From: G963677915 sp963677915
Lineage (GTDB): Bacteria > Bacillota > Clostridia > Lachnospirales > Vallitaleaceae
Length of the DNA stretch: 64,000 nucleotides
Assembly: GCA_963677915.2 (NCBI GenBank)
Contig: CAXXGE010000030.1
Coordinates: forward strand, 15,476 to 79,475
Direction: 5' to 3'
Shown here: in pieces, positions 50,802 to 58,452 of the stretch
How positions within the stretch are numbered: the stretch's first letter is position 1
How the letters are laid out: every line of letters begins with the position of its first letter
The notes under the pieces: model-generated
The model's input: the letters and a program-made list of their open reading frames with translations, nothing else
Told to the model about the DNA's origin: nothing
Databases searched by the model: none
Made by a program: the position numbers and the translations under genes

Positions 50802-51839
50802 ATGAATGTCGATCCATTTAAAAGGAAAAAACTGCATAAGATAAAAGGGCGGGAATATTTGACGCTGATGCTGTTCCATGATCCGACCAAGGGCGCCTTC
50901 TCGATCAGAATCCCCAAATGGCTCCGGTATCCGGTGCTTGTTTTAAGCCTGGTGATTGTGATTGGCGTGCTGATGACCATCGCCCGCATTGAGAAGCTGG
51001 AGAGCGAACTGGTTGAGTACAAGTACCAGACCCAGAGCAGTTCCTTTACCATCGAGAAGCAGAATAAGGAAATCAGCGACCTGGAGGCGACCAATGAGGA
51101 AAGGTCGGACCAGCTGGATAATCTACAGGATCTGGCCATGCAGCTGCAGGAGCGTCTTGTGAACCTGGAAGCCTACAGAGAGTCCATTGATGAGAAGATC
51201 GGCAATACGGACATTCCGGACAGCATGCAGCCCAGCGATGAGACGGAAGCTGTCGAAGCGGATCCCATTATCAGCCTGGATGACTACGATACGACCAAGC
51301 TCCGTAGTCAGCAGAGCATGTCGGACAGCTTCGATGTGGAGTACACAACACTCCTTAACGACCTCAACAGCAACCTTCAGCTGATCGAGGAAGAACAGAA
51401 ATCCTACGAATCGAGCGAAGAGCAGCTGGACAAGATGATACCGAAGTGGGATGCGACACCGAGCATCCTGCCGGTCAAGAACACGCGAATTACCTGCGTA
51501 TACGGCAACAGAAGGAATCCTTTCGGCGGCTCCAGCTATGAGTTCCATTCCGGCGTCGACCTTAAGGCCCATTATACAGATGTCATGGCTACGGCCAAAG
51601 GTAAAGTCGTTTTCGCCGGCTGGGACGGTGCAAGGGGCTACATGGTCCTGATAGACCATGGCTACGGCTATGAGACGCTCTATGCCCACCTGTCCAAGAT
51701 CTACGTGAAGAATGGAGATGTCGTCGAACGAGGCGATGTCATCGCGAAGTCCGGCAATACAGGACGCAGCACAGGGCCGCACCTTCATTATGAAGTGCAT
51801 TTGTATGGCAACACGATGAACCCGAAGAACTTCTTTTAA
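50802..51839 (+). CDS. membrane-anchored M23 family metallopeptidase
   Basis: 345 residues. A cytoplasmic basic start, one membrane segment ('YPVLVLSLVIVIGVLMTIA', about 43-62), a coiled coil (about 65-130) and a C-terminal LytM/M23 domain with the zinc ligands in 'EFHSGVDLKAHYTD' and 'HLHYEVHLYG' and 'YGYETLYAHLSKIYVKNGDV'. It cleaves peptidoglycan crosslinks. The next gene is a bactofilin, a pairing known in many bacteria where the two shape the cell wall together. Confidence 0.94.
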   Translation: MNVDPFKRKKLHKIKGREYLTLMLFHDPTKGAFSIRIPKWLRYPVLVLSLVIVIGVLMTIARIEKLESELVEYKYQTQSSSFTIEKQNKEISDLEATNEERSDQLDNLQDLAMQLQERLVNLEAYRESIDEKIGNTDIPDSMQPSDETEAVEADPIISLDDYDTTKLRSQQSMSDSFDVEYTTLLNDLNSNLQLIEEEQKSYESSEEQLDKMIPKWDATPSILPVKNTRITCVYGNRRNPFGGSSYEFHSGVDLKAHYTDVMATAKGKVVFAGWDGARGYMVLIDHGYGYETLYAHLSKIYVKNGDVVERGDVIAKSGNTGRSTGPHLHYEVHLYGNTMNPKNFF

Positions 51840-51856
51840 CAGCAAAGGTACAGACG

Positions 51857-52237
51857 ATGAGAAAAAAGCAGAAACCCAATTACGATAAACCGGCAACAAT
51901 CATTCATCATGACACACAGATCGAACTGAGCAAGATGGTGTCGAAATCATCGGTTCAGATCAATGGCGTCCTTAGTGGAGACATGTTTGTGGATGCCAGC
52001 ATAGTTATCGGAGAGACCGGACGTGTCAAAGGCAACATGAGCGCCGCATTCGTGCTGGTGGCTGGAACTGTCGAAGGTAATCTTACCGTAGCAGAACAGA
52101 TCCACCTGACTAAAACTGCGAGAGTGACTGGCGATATCCATTGCAGAAGCATGGTTGTCGACGAGGGAGCTTATATAGAAGGCAGTTTTAAAATGCTTGG
52201 CGACGACACACAATCGAGCAAAGCGGTCACGGAATAG
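51857..52237 (+). CDS. bactofilin family polymer-forming protein
   Basis: 126 residues forming the right-handed beta-helix of bactofilins: repeating 'INGVLSGDMFVDASIVIGET', 'GRVKGNMSAAFVLVAGTVEG' and 'ARVTGDIHCRSMVVDEGAYI'. A disordered N-terminus of about 25 residues is normal. Self-assembles into filaments that recruit M23 peptidases; it lies 17 bp after one. Confidence 0.94.
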   Translation: MRKKQKPNYDKPATIIHHDTQIELSKMVSKSSVQINGVLSGDMFVDASIVIGETGRVKGNMSAAFVLVAGTVEGNLTVAEQIHLTKTARVTGDIHCRSMVVDEGAYIEGSFKMLGDDTQSSKAVTE

Positions 52238-52348
52238 TGAATGCGATATAAATGAATAAAAGGCGGGGGCCGGGAAAAGGGAGCATGTATTTGCTCTCTT
52301 TTTTCTTACTGGAATCCGTGATATAGTGGTATGAAAAGGAGGCATGCT

Positions 52349-53131
52349 ATGAAACTGGGATGCAATTATTCGGATGCGCTGATGAAGGCAATGGCTGTCG
52401 GCGATGCGGATGTGGACTATATAAAAATCGGCTATTTTCCGCCGTTCATGGGGATGCATGACGAGGTGTTCGCCAAGAAGCCGCTGTTGATCCATGGATT
52501 CGGCCACTACGAGCATATCGGCATGCCTGATGCGGAAGGCGGCAACCCCTGGCCGCTCATGAACGATGTGCTGACCCGGTACGGTTCGCCCCATCTGGCT
52601 GCCCACCTGGCCTATTACGATAGCGACCGGCGAAACGGCAAGACGATGGAAGGTGCTGTGGACGAGAGCCTTGTTGCTTTCAAGAAGAACCTGGCGGTTC
52701 CTGTTCTGGTGGAGAACATCGACTACAATCCCAATTATGATAAGGTGGTTGTCAGCGAGAGCATCGCCCACCCCGATTACATATGGAATGTATGCGAGCA
52801 CCATGAGGTGGACCTGCTGCTGGATATTGCCCATGCGGCTGTTTCTGCGGACCATATGAATCTGAAGCTGAAGGATTACATCAGGGCGCTGCCTTTGAAC
52901 CGAGTGAAGGAAATCCATGCGACTGGGCACGGCTACAGCCGGGAATTGGGCGTTCTGGACAATCATGAGATGCTGGAAAAGGGCGACTATGAGATCCTGG
53001 ATTTCATACTGGCACGATCGAATCCGGATATTCTAACTTTGGAATACGGTTGGCCTGGCGAAGCATTTTTATACAGAAGCAATTACGATAAGCTCCTATT
53101 TCAGCTGGGTGAGTTGAGAAAATGGCTGTGA
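52349..53131 (+). CDS. DUF692/xylose isomerase-like TIM-barrel protein
   Basis: About 260 residues from ATG 52349 (AAAAGGAGG upstream). Conserved metal-site stretches 'LLIHGFGHYEHIG', 'PVLVENIDYNP', 'EVDLLLDIAHAAVSA' and 'VKEIHATGHGYSR' match the DUF692 (multinuclear iron oxidase-like, MbnB/TglH) group rather than true sugar isomerases. No precursor peptide or partner gene is beside it, so its substrate is unknown. Confidence 0.75.
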   Translation: MKLGCNYSDALMKAMAVGDADVDYIKIGYFPPFMGMHDEVFAKKPLLIHGFGHYEHIGMPDAEGGNPWPLMNDVLTRYGSPHLAAHLAYYDSDRRNGKTMEGAVDESLVAFKKNLAVPVLVENIDYNPNYDKVVVSESIAHPDYIWNVCEHHEVDLLLDIAHAAVSADHMNLKLKDYIRALPLNRVKEIHATGHGYSRELGVLDNHEMLEKGDYEILDFILARSNPDILTLEYGWPGEAFLYRSNYDKLLFQLGELRKWL

Positions 53132-53174
53132 CGGGTTATAATGGCTCTATTACCGAAAATGGAAAGGGATAGAA

Positions 53175-54116
53175 ATGAAATACATTGATACGATTAGGGA
53201 AGACGACCAGGTGACGGATATTTATCTGTGTGCCGATAAACAGGTGCTGAAGACGAGGGCGGGCAAGAGCTACTATTCGCTCAGGCTCCAGGACAAGACG
53301 GGCAGTGCGGATGCGAAGATCTGGGATCTGAATGATGGCATACATAATTTCGAGAAGGGCGATTATATCAAGGTCGATGCGTCGGTGGTGACGTTCCAGG
53401 GCAGTATCCAGCTGAATGTGAGGCGGCTGCGGGTTGCCAGGGATGGTGAGTACGATCCGAAGGATTATGTGCCGGCGACCAAGTACGATATCGAGAAGAT
53501 GTACGAGGAGCTTCTGGCATATATCGACAGCATGGATAACATGTACTTGAGGAAGCTTGCGAAGAGCTTTTTTGTGGAGGACAAGAATTTCGTCAAGAAT
53601 TTCAAGATCCATTCTGCGGCCAAGATGGTGCACCACAATTTCCTGGGCGGCCTTTTGGAGCATACTGTGGGCATGCTGAAACTGGCGGATTTCATGGCTT
53701 CCAATTACGATGTGCTGAACAGGAGCCTTCTGTATACGGGCGTGCTTTTCCATGATATCGGCAAGATTAAGGAGCTGTCCCAGTTCCCGATTGTGGAGTA
53801 CACGGATGAGGGCCAGCTGGTGGGGCATATCATTATCGGCGTGGAGTGGCTGACGGAGAAGATTAGGGCGATTGACGGCTTCCCTGAGACGCTGGCGAAC
53901 CTGGTGAAGCACTGCATTATCGCGCACCATGGCGAGCTGGAGTACGGCTCACCGAAGAAGCCGGAGCTTGTGGAGGCGATTGCCCTTCATTACATAGACA
54001 ATCTGGATGCGAAGATGCAGACGTTCAGCAAGTTCCTGAATGAAGGCAACCCGGAGGATGACTGGCTTGGATTCAACAGGCTGTTTGACACCAATTTGAG
54101 AAGAACACGTTTTTAG
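53175..54116 (+). CDS. 3'-5' exoribonuclease YhaM family
   Basis: 313 residues: an OB-fold nucleic-acid domain at the N-terminus ('GKSYYSLRLQDKTGSADAKI') and an HD phosphohydrolase domain with 'HHNFLGGLLEHTVGMLKLAD' and 'LFHDIGKIKELSQF'; the later histidine pair is in 'HCIIAHHGELEYGSPKKPE'. This is the YhaM plan, an RNA and ssDNA 3' exonuclease of Firmicutes. AAAGGGATAGAA precedes ATG 53175. Confidence 0.93.
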   Translation: MKYIDTIREDDQVTDIYLCADKQVLKTRAGKSYYSLRLQDKTGSADAKIWDLNDGIHNFEKGDYIKVDASVVTFQGSIQLNVRRLRVARDGEYDPKDYVPATKYDIEKMYEELLAYIDSMDNMYLRKLAKSFFVEDKNFVKNFKIHSAAKMVHHNFLGGLLEHTVGMLKLADFMASNYDVLNRSLLYTGVLFHDIGKIKELSQFPIVEYTDEGQLVGHIIIGVEWLTEKIRAIDGFPETLANLVKHCIIAHHGELEYGSPKKPELVEAIALHYIDNLDAKMQTFSKFLNEGNPEDDWLGFNRLFDTNLRRTRF

Positions 54117-54157
54117 TATACGCTGGTATACGTTGAACTGGAAAGTGAAGTGAGGGC

Positions 54158-55537
54158 ATGGCTAAAAGGGATCTGCCTGTCAGGAAAAATGATATTGTAA
54201 CGGTGGAGGCGGTCGATCTTAGCGTGAATGGCGAAGGGATTGGCCGCTATCTTGGGTATACTCTTTTTGTGCCGGGGATGCTGCCTGGGGAAGAGGCCCA
54301 TGTAAAGGTGCTGAAGACGGGGAAGAGCTTCGGATTCGGCAAGGTGGAGAAGCTTGTGAAGGCGTCTCCTGAACGTGTGGAACCTTTGTGCCCTGTCTTT
54401 GGGAAATGCGGTGGCTGTTCGCTGCAGCACCTGTCCTATGAGGGGCAGCTTTCTTATAAAAGGAGCAAAGTACAGGCGGCGATGGAGCGGATTGGCGGCT
54501 TTGAGGGTCTTGATGTGCTGCCGGCTATCGGTGCTAGTGATCCATGGCATTACAGGAATAAGGTCCAGTATCCGGTGCGCGAGGAGCATGGCGAACTGAA
54601 GATAGGATATTATGCGAAGAACAGCCATAGGATCGTGGAGACGCCTGTGTGCTATATACAAAGCAGGGACAATGAGACGATTGTGGGTGTTGTCAGGCGG
54701 TGGATGGAGAGGCATGGTATCGCAGGTTATAATGAGCTGCTTCATAAGGGTGTTGTTCGGCATCTGCTGATCAGGCGATCCGGCCTTCATCGCAGTTACC
54801 ATGTGACGCTTGTCTGCCGCAAGGAGAAGGTGCCCTTCATAGACGAATTGATCCATGCCTTCGAGCACCTGGATTCGGTGAAGGTGACGGGGCTGTGTGT
54901 GAATGTGAATAAAGAAAAGACAAATGTGATTCTGGGCGAGAAGACGGTCTGCGTCTGGGGGGAGCCTGATTTCGAGGACGCCATTGGCGATGTGAAGTTC
55001 AGGATATCCCCCCAGTCTTTCTACCAGGTGAATCCTGAGCAGACACTGAAGCTTTATGAGAAGGCGGTTGAGTATGCGGCCTTAGGTTCTGATGATACGG
55101 TAGTGGAAGCTTATTGCGGTATCGGAACGATTACGCTGTTTCTGGCACAGAAGGCCAAGAGTGTTGTGGGCGTTGAGATTGTGGAGAAGGCTGTTGAGGA
55201 TGCCAGGAAGAATGCAGAGCTGAATGGTATGGAGAATGTGGCCTTCTATGCCGGGGAGGCGGAGACGGTGATTCCAGAGCTGTATGAATCTGAAGGGTTG
55301 AAGGCGGATGTGGTTGTGGTGGATCCGCCGAGGAAGGGCTGTGAGGAGGCGCTGCTGGATACGATTGTGGCGATGGCGCCGAAGCGGCTGGTGTATGTGT
55401 CCTGCGACCCTGCGACGCTGGCGAGGGACTGCAAGTATCTGGCGGAGATAGGTTTCTCTGTGGTGGAAGTGCAGCCTGTTGATATGTTCCCGATGACGGG
55501 GCACGTTGAGACAGTCGTAAGGCTGGTCCGGGAATAG
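54158..55537 (+). CDS. rlmD: 23S rRNA (uracil-5-)-methyltransferase, RlmD/RumA type
   Basis: 459 residues. TRAM domain 'VEAVDLSVNGEGIGRYLGYT', Fe-S cysteines 'CPVFGKCGGCSLQHLSYEGQ', SAM site 'FYQVNPEQTLKLYEKAVEYA' and 'VVEAYCGIGTITLFLA', catalytic 'VVVDPPRKGCEEALLDTIV' and 'VYVSCDPATLARDCKYLA'. It ends GHVETVVRLVRE. The last 36 bp are the repeat found at each cassette junction, so this 3' end is the presumed integration site; because junctions carry a replacement 3' end, insertion leaves the gene intact. Confidence 0.96.
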   Translation: MAKRDLPVRKNDIVTVEAVDLSVNGEGIGRYLGYTLFVPGMLPGEEAHVKVLKTGKSFGFGKVEKLVKASPERVEPLCPVFGKCGGCSLQHLSYEGQLSYKRSKVQAAMERIGGFEGLDVLPAIGASDPWHYRNKVQYPVREEHGELKIGYYAKNSHRIVETPVCYIQSRDNETIVGVVRRWMERHGIAGYNELLHKGVVRHLLIRRSGLHRSYHVTLVCRKEKVPFIDELIHAFEHLDSVKVTGLCVNVNKEKTNVILGEKTVCVWGEPDFEDAIGDVKFRISPQSFYQVNPEQTLKLYEKAVEYAALGSDDTVVEAYCGIGTITLFLAQKAKSVVGVEIVEKAVEDARKNAELNGMENVAFYAGEAETVIPELYESEGLKADVVVVDPPRKGCEEALLDTIVAMAPKRLVYVSCDPATLARDCKYLAEIGFSVVEVQPVDMFPMTGHVETVVRLVRE

Positions 55538-55670
55538 CCCAGAATCAGGGCGTTTGCGGGATTTTGGTAAGAATAATAGAGATGGAAAAAGGTCTTTACG
55601 CGTAAAAGTAGAGGCCTTTTTACTTGGGGGGGACACAAAAGCGCAAAAATAGGAGATTCGCGGAATTGTA
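55502..55670 (+). repeat. rlmD 3' end plus cassette left end, copy D
   Basis: Shared with the copies at 25.3-25.5 and 58.1-58.3 kb: CACGTTGAGACAGTCGT to the rlmD stop (55502-55537), GAATCAGGGCGTTTGCGGG, ATTTTGGTAAGAATAATAG, a hairpin with U-tract (GGTCTTTAC/GTAGAGGCC, 55586-55621), GGGGGGGACAC, and GATTCGCGGAATTGTA. The hairpin also serves as the likely rlmD terminator. Confidence 0.85.
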
Positions 55671-55768
55671 TAGAGATATGCGAAAAGATTACCAGAATGG
55701 TATCAAAAAGTCAGAATTGTAATAGGTAGGATGTGGAAAATAGCTTGTTTATTAGACAAAACCGGTAT

Positions 55769-55820
55769 TATAGCCTAAACAACATAAAGGAAAACAGGCT
55801 GAATGATAATTAGGCTATTT
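55769..55820. repeat. inverted pair of the TAGCCTAA box upstream of the recombinase gene
   Basis: TATAGCCTAA (from 55769) and TTAGGCTATTT (55810-55820) are inverted copies of the box present twice in every cassette right end (AAATAGCCTAAT/C). They lie 98-150 bp before the recombinase start and may be recombinase-binding or operator sites. Apart from these boxes the 55671-55917 gap shows nothing else. Confidence 0.6.
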
Positions 55821-55917
55821 CCAATAATACTAAAATATTTGAAAAATTGAAAGCAAAAGTATAAGATTATTAGTGTGATATACGTGCATGCATTCCTACG
55901 AGCTTTGGAGGTGTCTT

Positions 55918-56841
55918 ATGCAAGAAAATTCAGTAGTTCATTTCATACCGGCTAAACCTCCAAAACAAGAAAAGCGTGTTGGCATTTATGCCAGGGTTAG
56001 TACAAATGGCTCGGATCAATTAAAAAGTCTTACGAACCAAGTATCTGGACTCACAAAGCTTGTAGCTGCCACACCGCAATGGCTACTTGAGGATATCTAT
56101 ATGGATATTTCATCAAGCAAGACTGGATCTACAAGAAGAGAACTTAATCGTATGCTTATGGATTGCCATTCGCACAAACTGGATATAATTCTTACCAAGA
56201 GCATCAGTAGGTTCGGGCGAGATACCGTAGGTCTGCTGGATTTATTGGCTCAACTAAAGGCATTAGGTGTTCGGGTGATATTCGAGAAGGAGAAGTTGGA
56301 TACTGCTAATAAAGCCAACGAAGTTGTGATTACTGCTATTGAATCGCTTGCCCAGGCAGAGAATGAGTCTCGCAGTGCTGATATTAAATGGGGAATCAAA
56401 AAGCACGCTGAAAATGGCACTTCGAAACTCTATGATAGAAAGTGCTATGGATACAAACATGATGCTAATGGAAAGCTTAGCATAGACAAGGCAACAGCAG
56501 AAAATGTGCGGATGATTTTTGATTTGTATCTTAGCGGGATGAGTGTTATTGGCATCGTAAGAGAATTGGAGCGGCTTGAAATTAAATCGCCAAAGGGGAA
56601 TGATAAATGGTGTAAGCGATCGGTTGATGTCATGCTGAGCAATGAAAAGTATATAGGGAATGTTCGCCTCCTGGACAAGGGCGAGTATGAAGACCATTAT
56701 GTGGCTGAAGGTTGAAGTCCCGCCATTATTTCTAAGGAGACATATCAAGCTGTACAAATTGAAAAGGCTTTTCGTAGCAATGTAACAAGAGATGCTGATG
56801 GTAAGCATAGAAAAAATTCGAAATACAGTTCGAAAAAGTAG
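55918..56841 (+). pseudogene. serine recombinase copy 2 (premature TGA at codon 266)
   Basis: From ATG 55918 (TGGAGGTGTC upstream) the frame is 307 codons ending 'SKYSSKK-stop' at 56841, with one TGA at codon 266 (56713-56715), giving a 265-residue product. The resolvase core has 'GIYARVSTNGSDQ' (S28) and 'ILTKSISRFGRDTVGLLDLL'; the recombinase domain includes 'YDRKCYGYKHDANGKLSIDK'. Corrected length equals copy 1 exactly, but the stop is elsewhere, so the ancestral protein was 307 residues. No zinc ribbon is present. It is the first gene after rlmD, as expected for an integrase next to its attachment site. Confidence 0.85.
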
Positions 56842-56867
56842 ACAGATCGAAGTACCATCTAATTGTG

Positions 56868-57830
56868 CTATATTCCTTTTATCAGATATATGGTATAGGC
56901 AATATAGCTACCTAACAGAATAACCCCTTCACGTCGGTCTATCTGTCTTTCAGATCGAGAAAAGATGTAAACCAGAATGGTCAAAGAAATATTAAATACC
57001 AGATCAACAGTCAAAGAGCCTGGAATGGTTATTGGATGTATAAAGGCTGAGAATCCAAGAATGAAAAACACGTTGAACAAGTTGCTTCCGATGATATTCC
57101 CAACGGCAATATCAGTTTCTTTTCTATAAGCAGCAATACAGCTAGTGACAAGTTCAGGTAGTGAAGTTCCTATGGCAACAATGGTCAACCCTATTAGTGT
57201 TTCGCTTAAGCCAAGCAATTGCGCAATGGATACACTGCTGGATACGACCAATCTGCCACCAAGTACAACACCGGCTAGGCCAACAACAGTCTTTAAGATT
57301 GCACGTGAAAGTTTTTTGGGTTCTTTATTTATGGTTAAATTTTCTTCTAATGATTCATGATGCAGTTCAATGGATTCAACAATATAGAAAATGAATATGG
57401 CAAAGAAAACCAAGAAAACAATGCTTTCACTTCTGGTAAGAACAAAGCCCTCAGTATTTCCAAAAACCGGATCCAGAATAAAGACGGCCAATAGTAGAGC
57501 AGAGATAATAGCCATTGGAATCTCTTTCCGTATTGTGGTTATCGACACTTTTAGGGGAGAAAACATGGCTGCAGCACCAAGAATAAAAGAGGTGTTGAAA
57601 ATATTGCTTCCCAATACATTACCAACAGCAATGCCATTGCTTTCTGTAAGTGTGGCCGTTAAAGAAACAGCAGCCTCGGGAGCTGATGTTCCAAAGGCAA
57701 CGATGGTAAGCCCGATTATGATAGGCGGAATATTGAAATGCCGTGCAATGGCACTAGCTCCAGCCACAAAAATATCAGCACCTTTGACAAGCAAGATAAA
57801 CCCAACGATTAATATTAATAGGTTAATCAT
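56868..57830 (-). CDS. calcium/sodium antiporter (CaCA family)
   Basis: 320 residues with about ten membrane spans arranged as two inverted repeats. The ion-binding alpha motifs are 'VAFGTSAPEAAVSLTATLTE' and 'NVLGSNIFNTSF' in the first half and 'VAIGTSLPELVTSCIAAYRK' and 'NIIGSNLFNVFFILG' in the second. Exchanges Ca2+ for Na+ (YrbG type). It is AT-rich cargo, oriented opposite to the recombinase, inside the module bounded by left end D and right end C. Its upstream 57831-58030 shows no feature except AT-rich DNA. Confidence 0.93.
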   Translation of the reverse strand: MINLLILIVGFILLVKGADIFVAGASAIARHFNIPPIIIGLTIVAFGTSAPEAAVSLTATLTESNGIAVGNVLGSNIFNTSFILGAAAMFSPLKVSITTIRKEIPMAIISALLLAVFILDPVFGNTEGFVLTRSESIVFLVFFAIFIFYIVESIELHHESLEENLTINKEPKKLSRAILKTVVGLAGVVLGGRLVVSSSVSIAQLLGLSETLIGLTIVAIGTSLPELVTSCIAAYRKETDIAVGNIIGSNLFNVFFILGFSAFIHPITIPGSLTVDLVFNISLTILVYIFSRSERQIDRREGVILLGSYIAYTIYLIKGI

Positions 57831-58030
57831 GTATTCTCCTCAATATGAAAAACAGATATGTTTAGATTCAACTCAATTCTAACAGGTGATTATTTTGGTG
57901 TCTATGGTACTATTGACAAAGGTTTTGAATTAGAAATGATCATGTTATTGTATATTTATGTGGGTAGAATTTACTTGCAGGTGGAAATGATCGAAAAGGC
58001 AAAAAAATACAGCTAGAAAGTGAATAGAAA

Positions 58031-58143
58031 CCAAAATAGCCTAGTCAGGTGCTGCTTTGCATTATGATAAAAATCCGCGAAATTCGGCATAAATACAGGG
58101 GTTTTGCGTAATGGTTCAACAGGCAAGAAATAGCCTAACTACC
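58031..58143 (+). repeat. cassette right end, copy C
   Basis: CCAAAATAGCCTAGTCAGG, a stem-loop with arms CGCGAAATTC/GGGGTTTTGCG (58076-58108), GTAATGGTTCAACAGGC and GAAATAGCCTAACTACCT, joined directly to the rlmD-tail copy. Same order and spacing as copies A and B, in the opposite genome orientation. Confidence 0.85.
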
Positions 58144-58144
58144 T

Positions 58145-58340
58145 CACGTCGAGACAGTCGTTAAGCTAGTCCGAGAATAGCCTGGAATCAGGGCGTTTGC
58201 GGGATTTTGGTAAGAATAATAGAGATGGATTTTAGCCTCCTACATGAAAACGTGGGAGGTTTTTTGCTAGGGGGGTACACTTTTACGCAAAATGCAGGGA
58301 TTTGACGAGGGGGGTGTTTTAGATTCGCGGAATGGTATTT
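58145..58340 (+). repeat. rlmD 3'-end copy plus cassette left end, copy C
   Basis: 58145-58180 reads HVETVVKLVRE-stop, matching the end of RlmD (one residue differs). Then GAATCAGGGCGTTTGCGGG, ATTTTGGTAAGAATAATAG, a hairpin whose stem sequence is unlike the other copies (CCTCCTAC/GTGGGAGG, 58236-58259) but in the same place, GGGGGGTACAC, and GATTCGCGGAATGGTAT. It opens the restriction-modification module. Confidence 0.85.
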
Positions 58341-58366
58341 TCTACAACCAAGAACAATGATATTAT

Positions 58367-58404
58367 ATTTTGGTATTGACATACCAAAATGATGTTGATA
58401 TAGT
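58367..58404 (+). promoter_or_regulatory. promoter of the restriction-modification module under a palindrome
   Basis: ATTTTGGTAT-TGAC-ATACCAAAAT (58367-58390) is a perfect 10-bp dyad; TTGACA (58376-58381) lies inside it and TATAGT (58399-58404) follows at 17 nt. The palindrome should be the operator of a repressor that is not encoded between it and the first gene. Confidence 0.75.
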
Positions 58405-58452
58405 ATACGTATAATATTGATAGGCTACGATAAGAAGCGGAGGAAGCCGATT

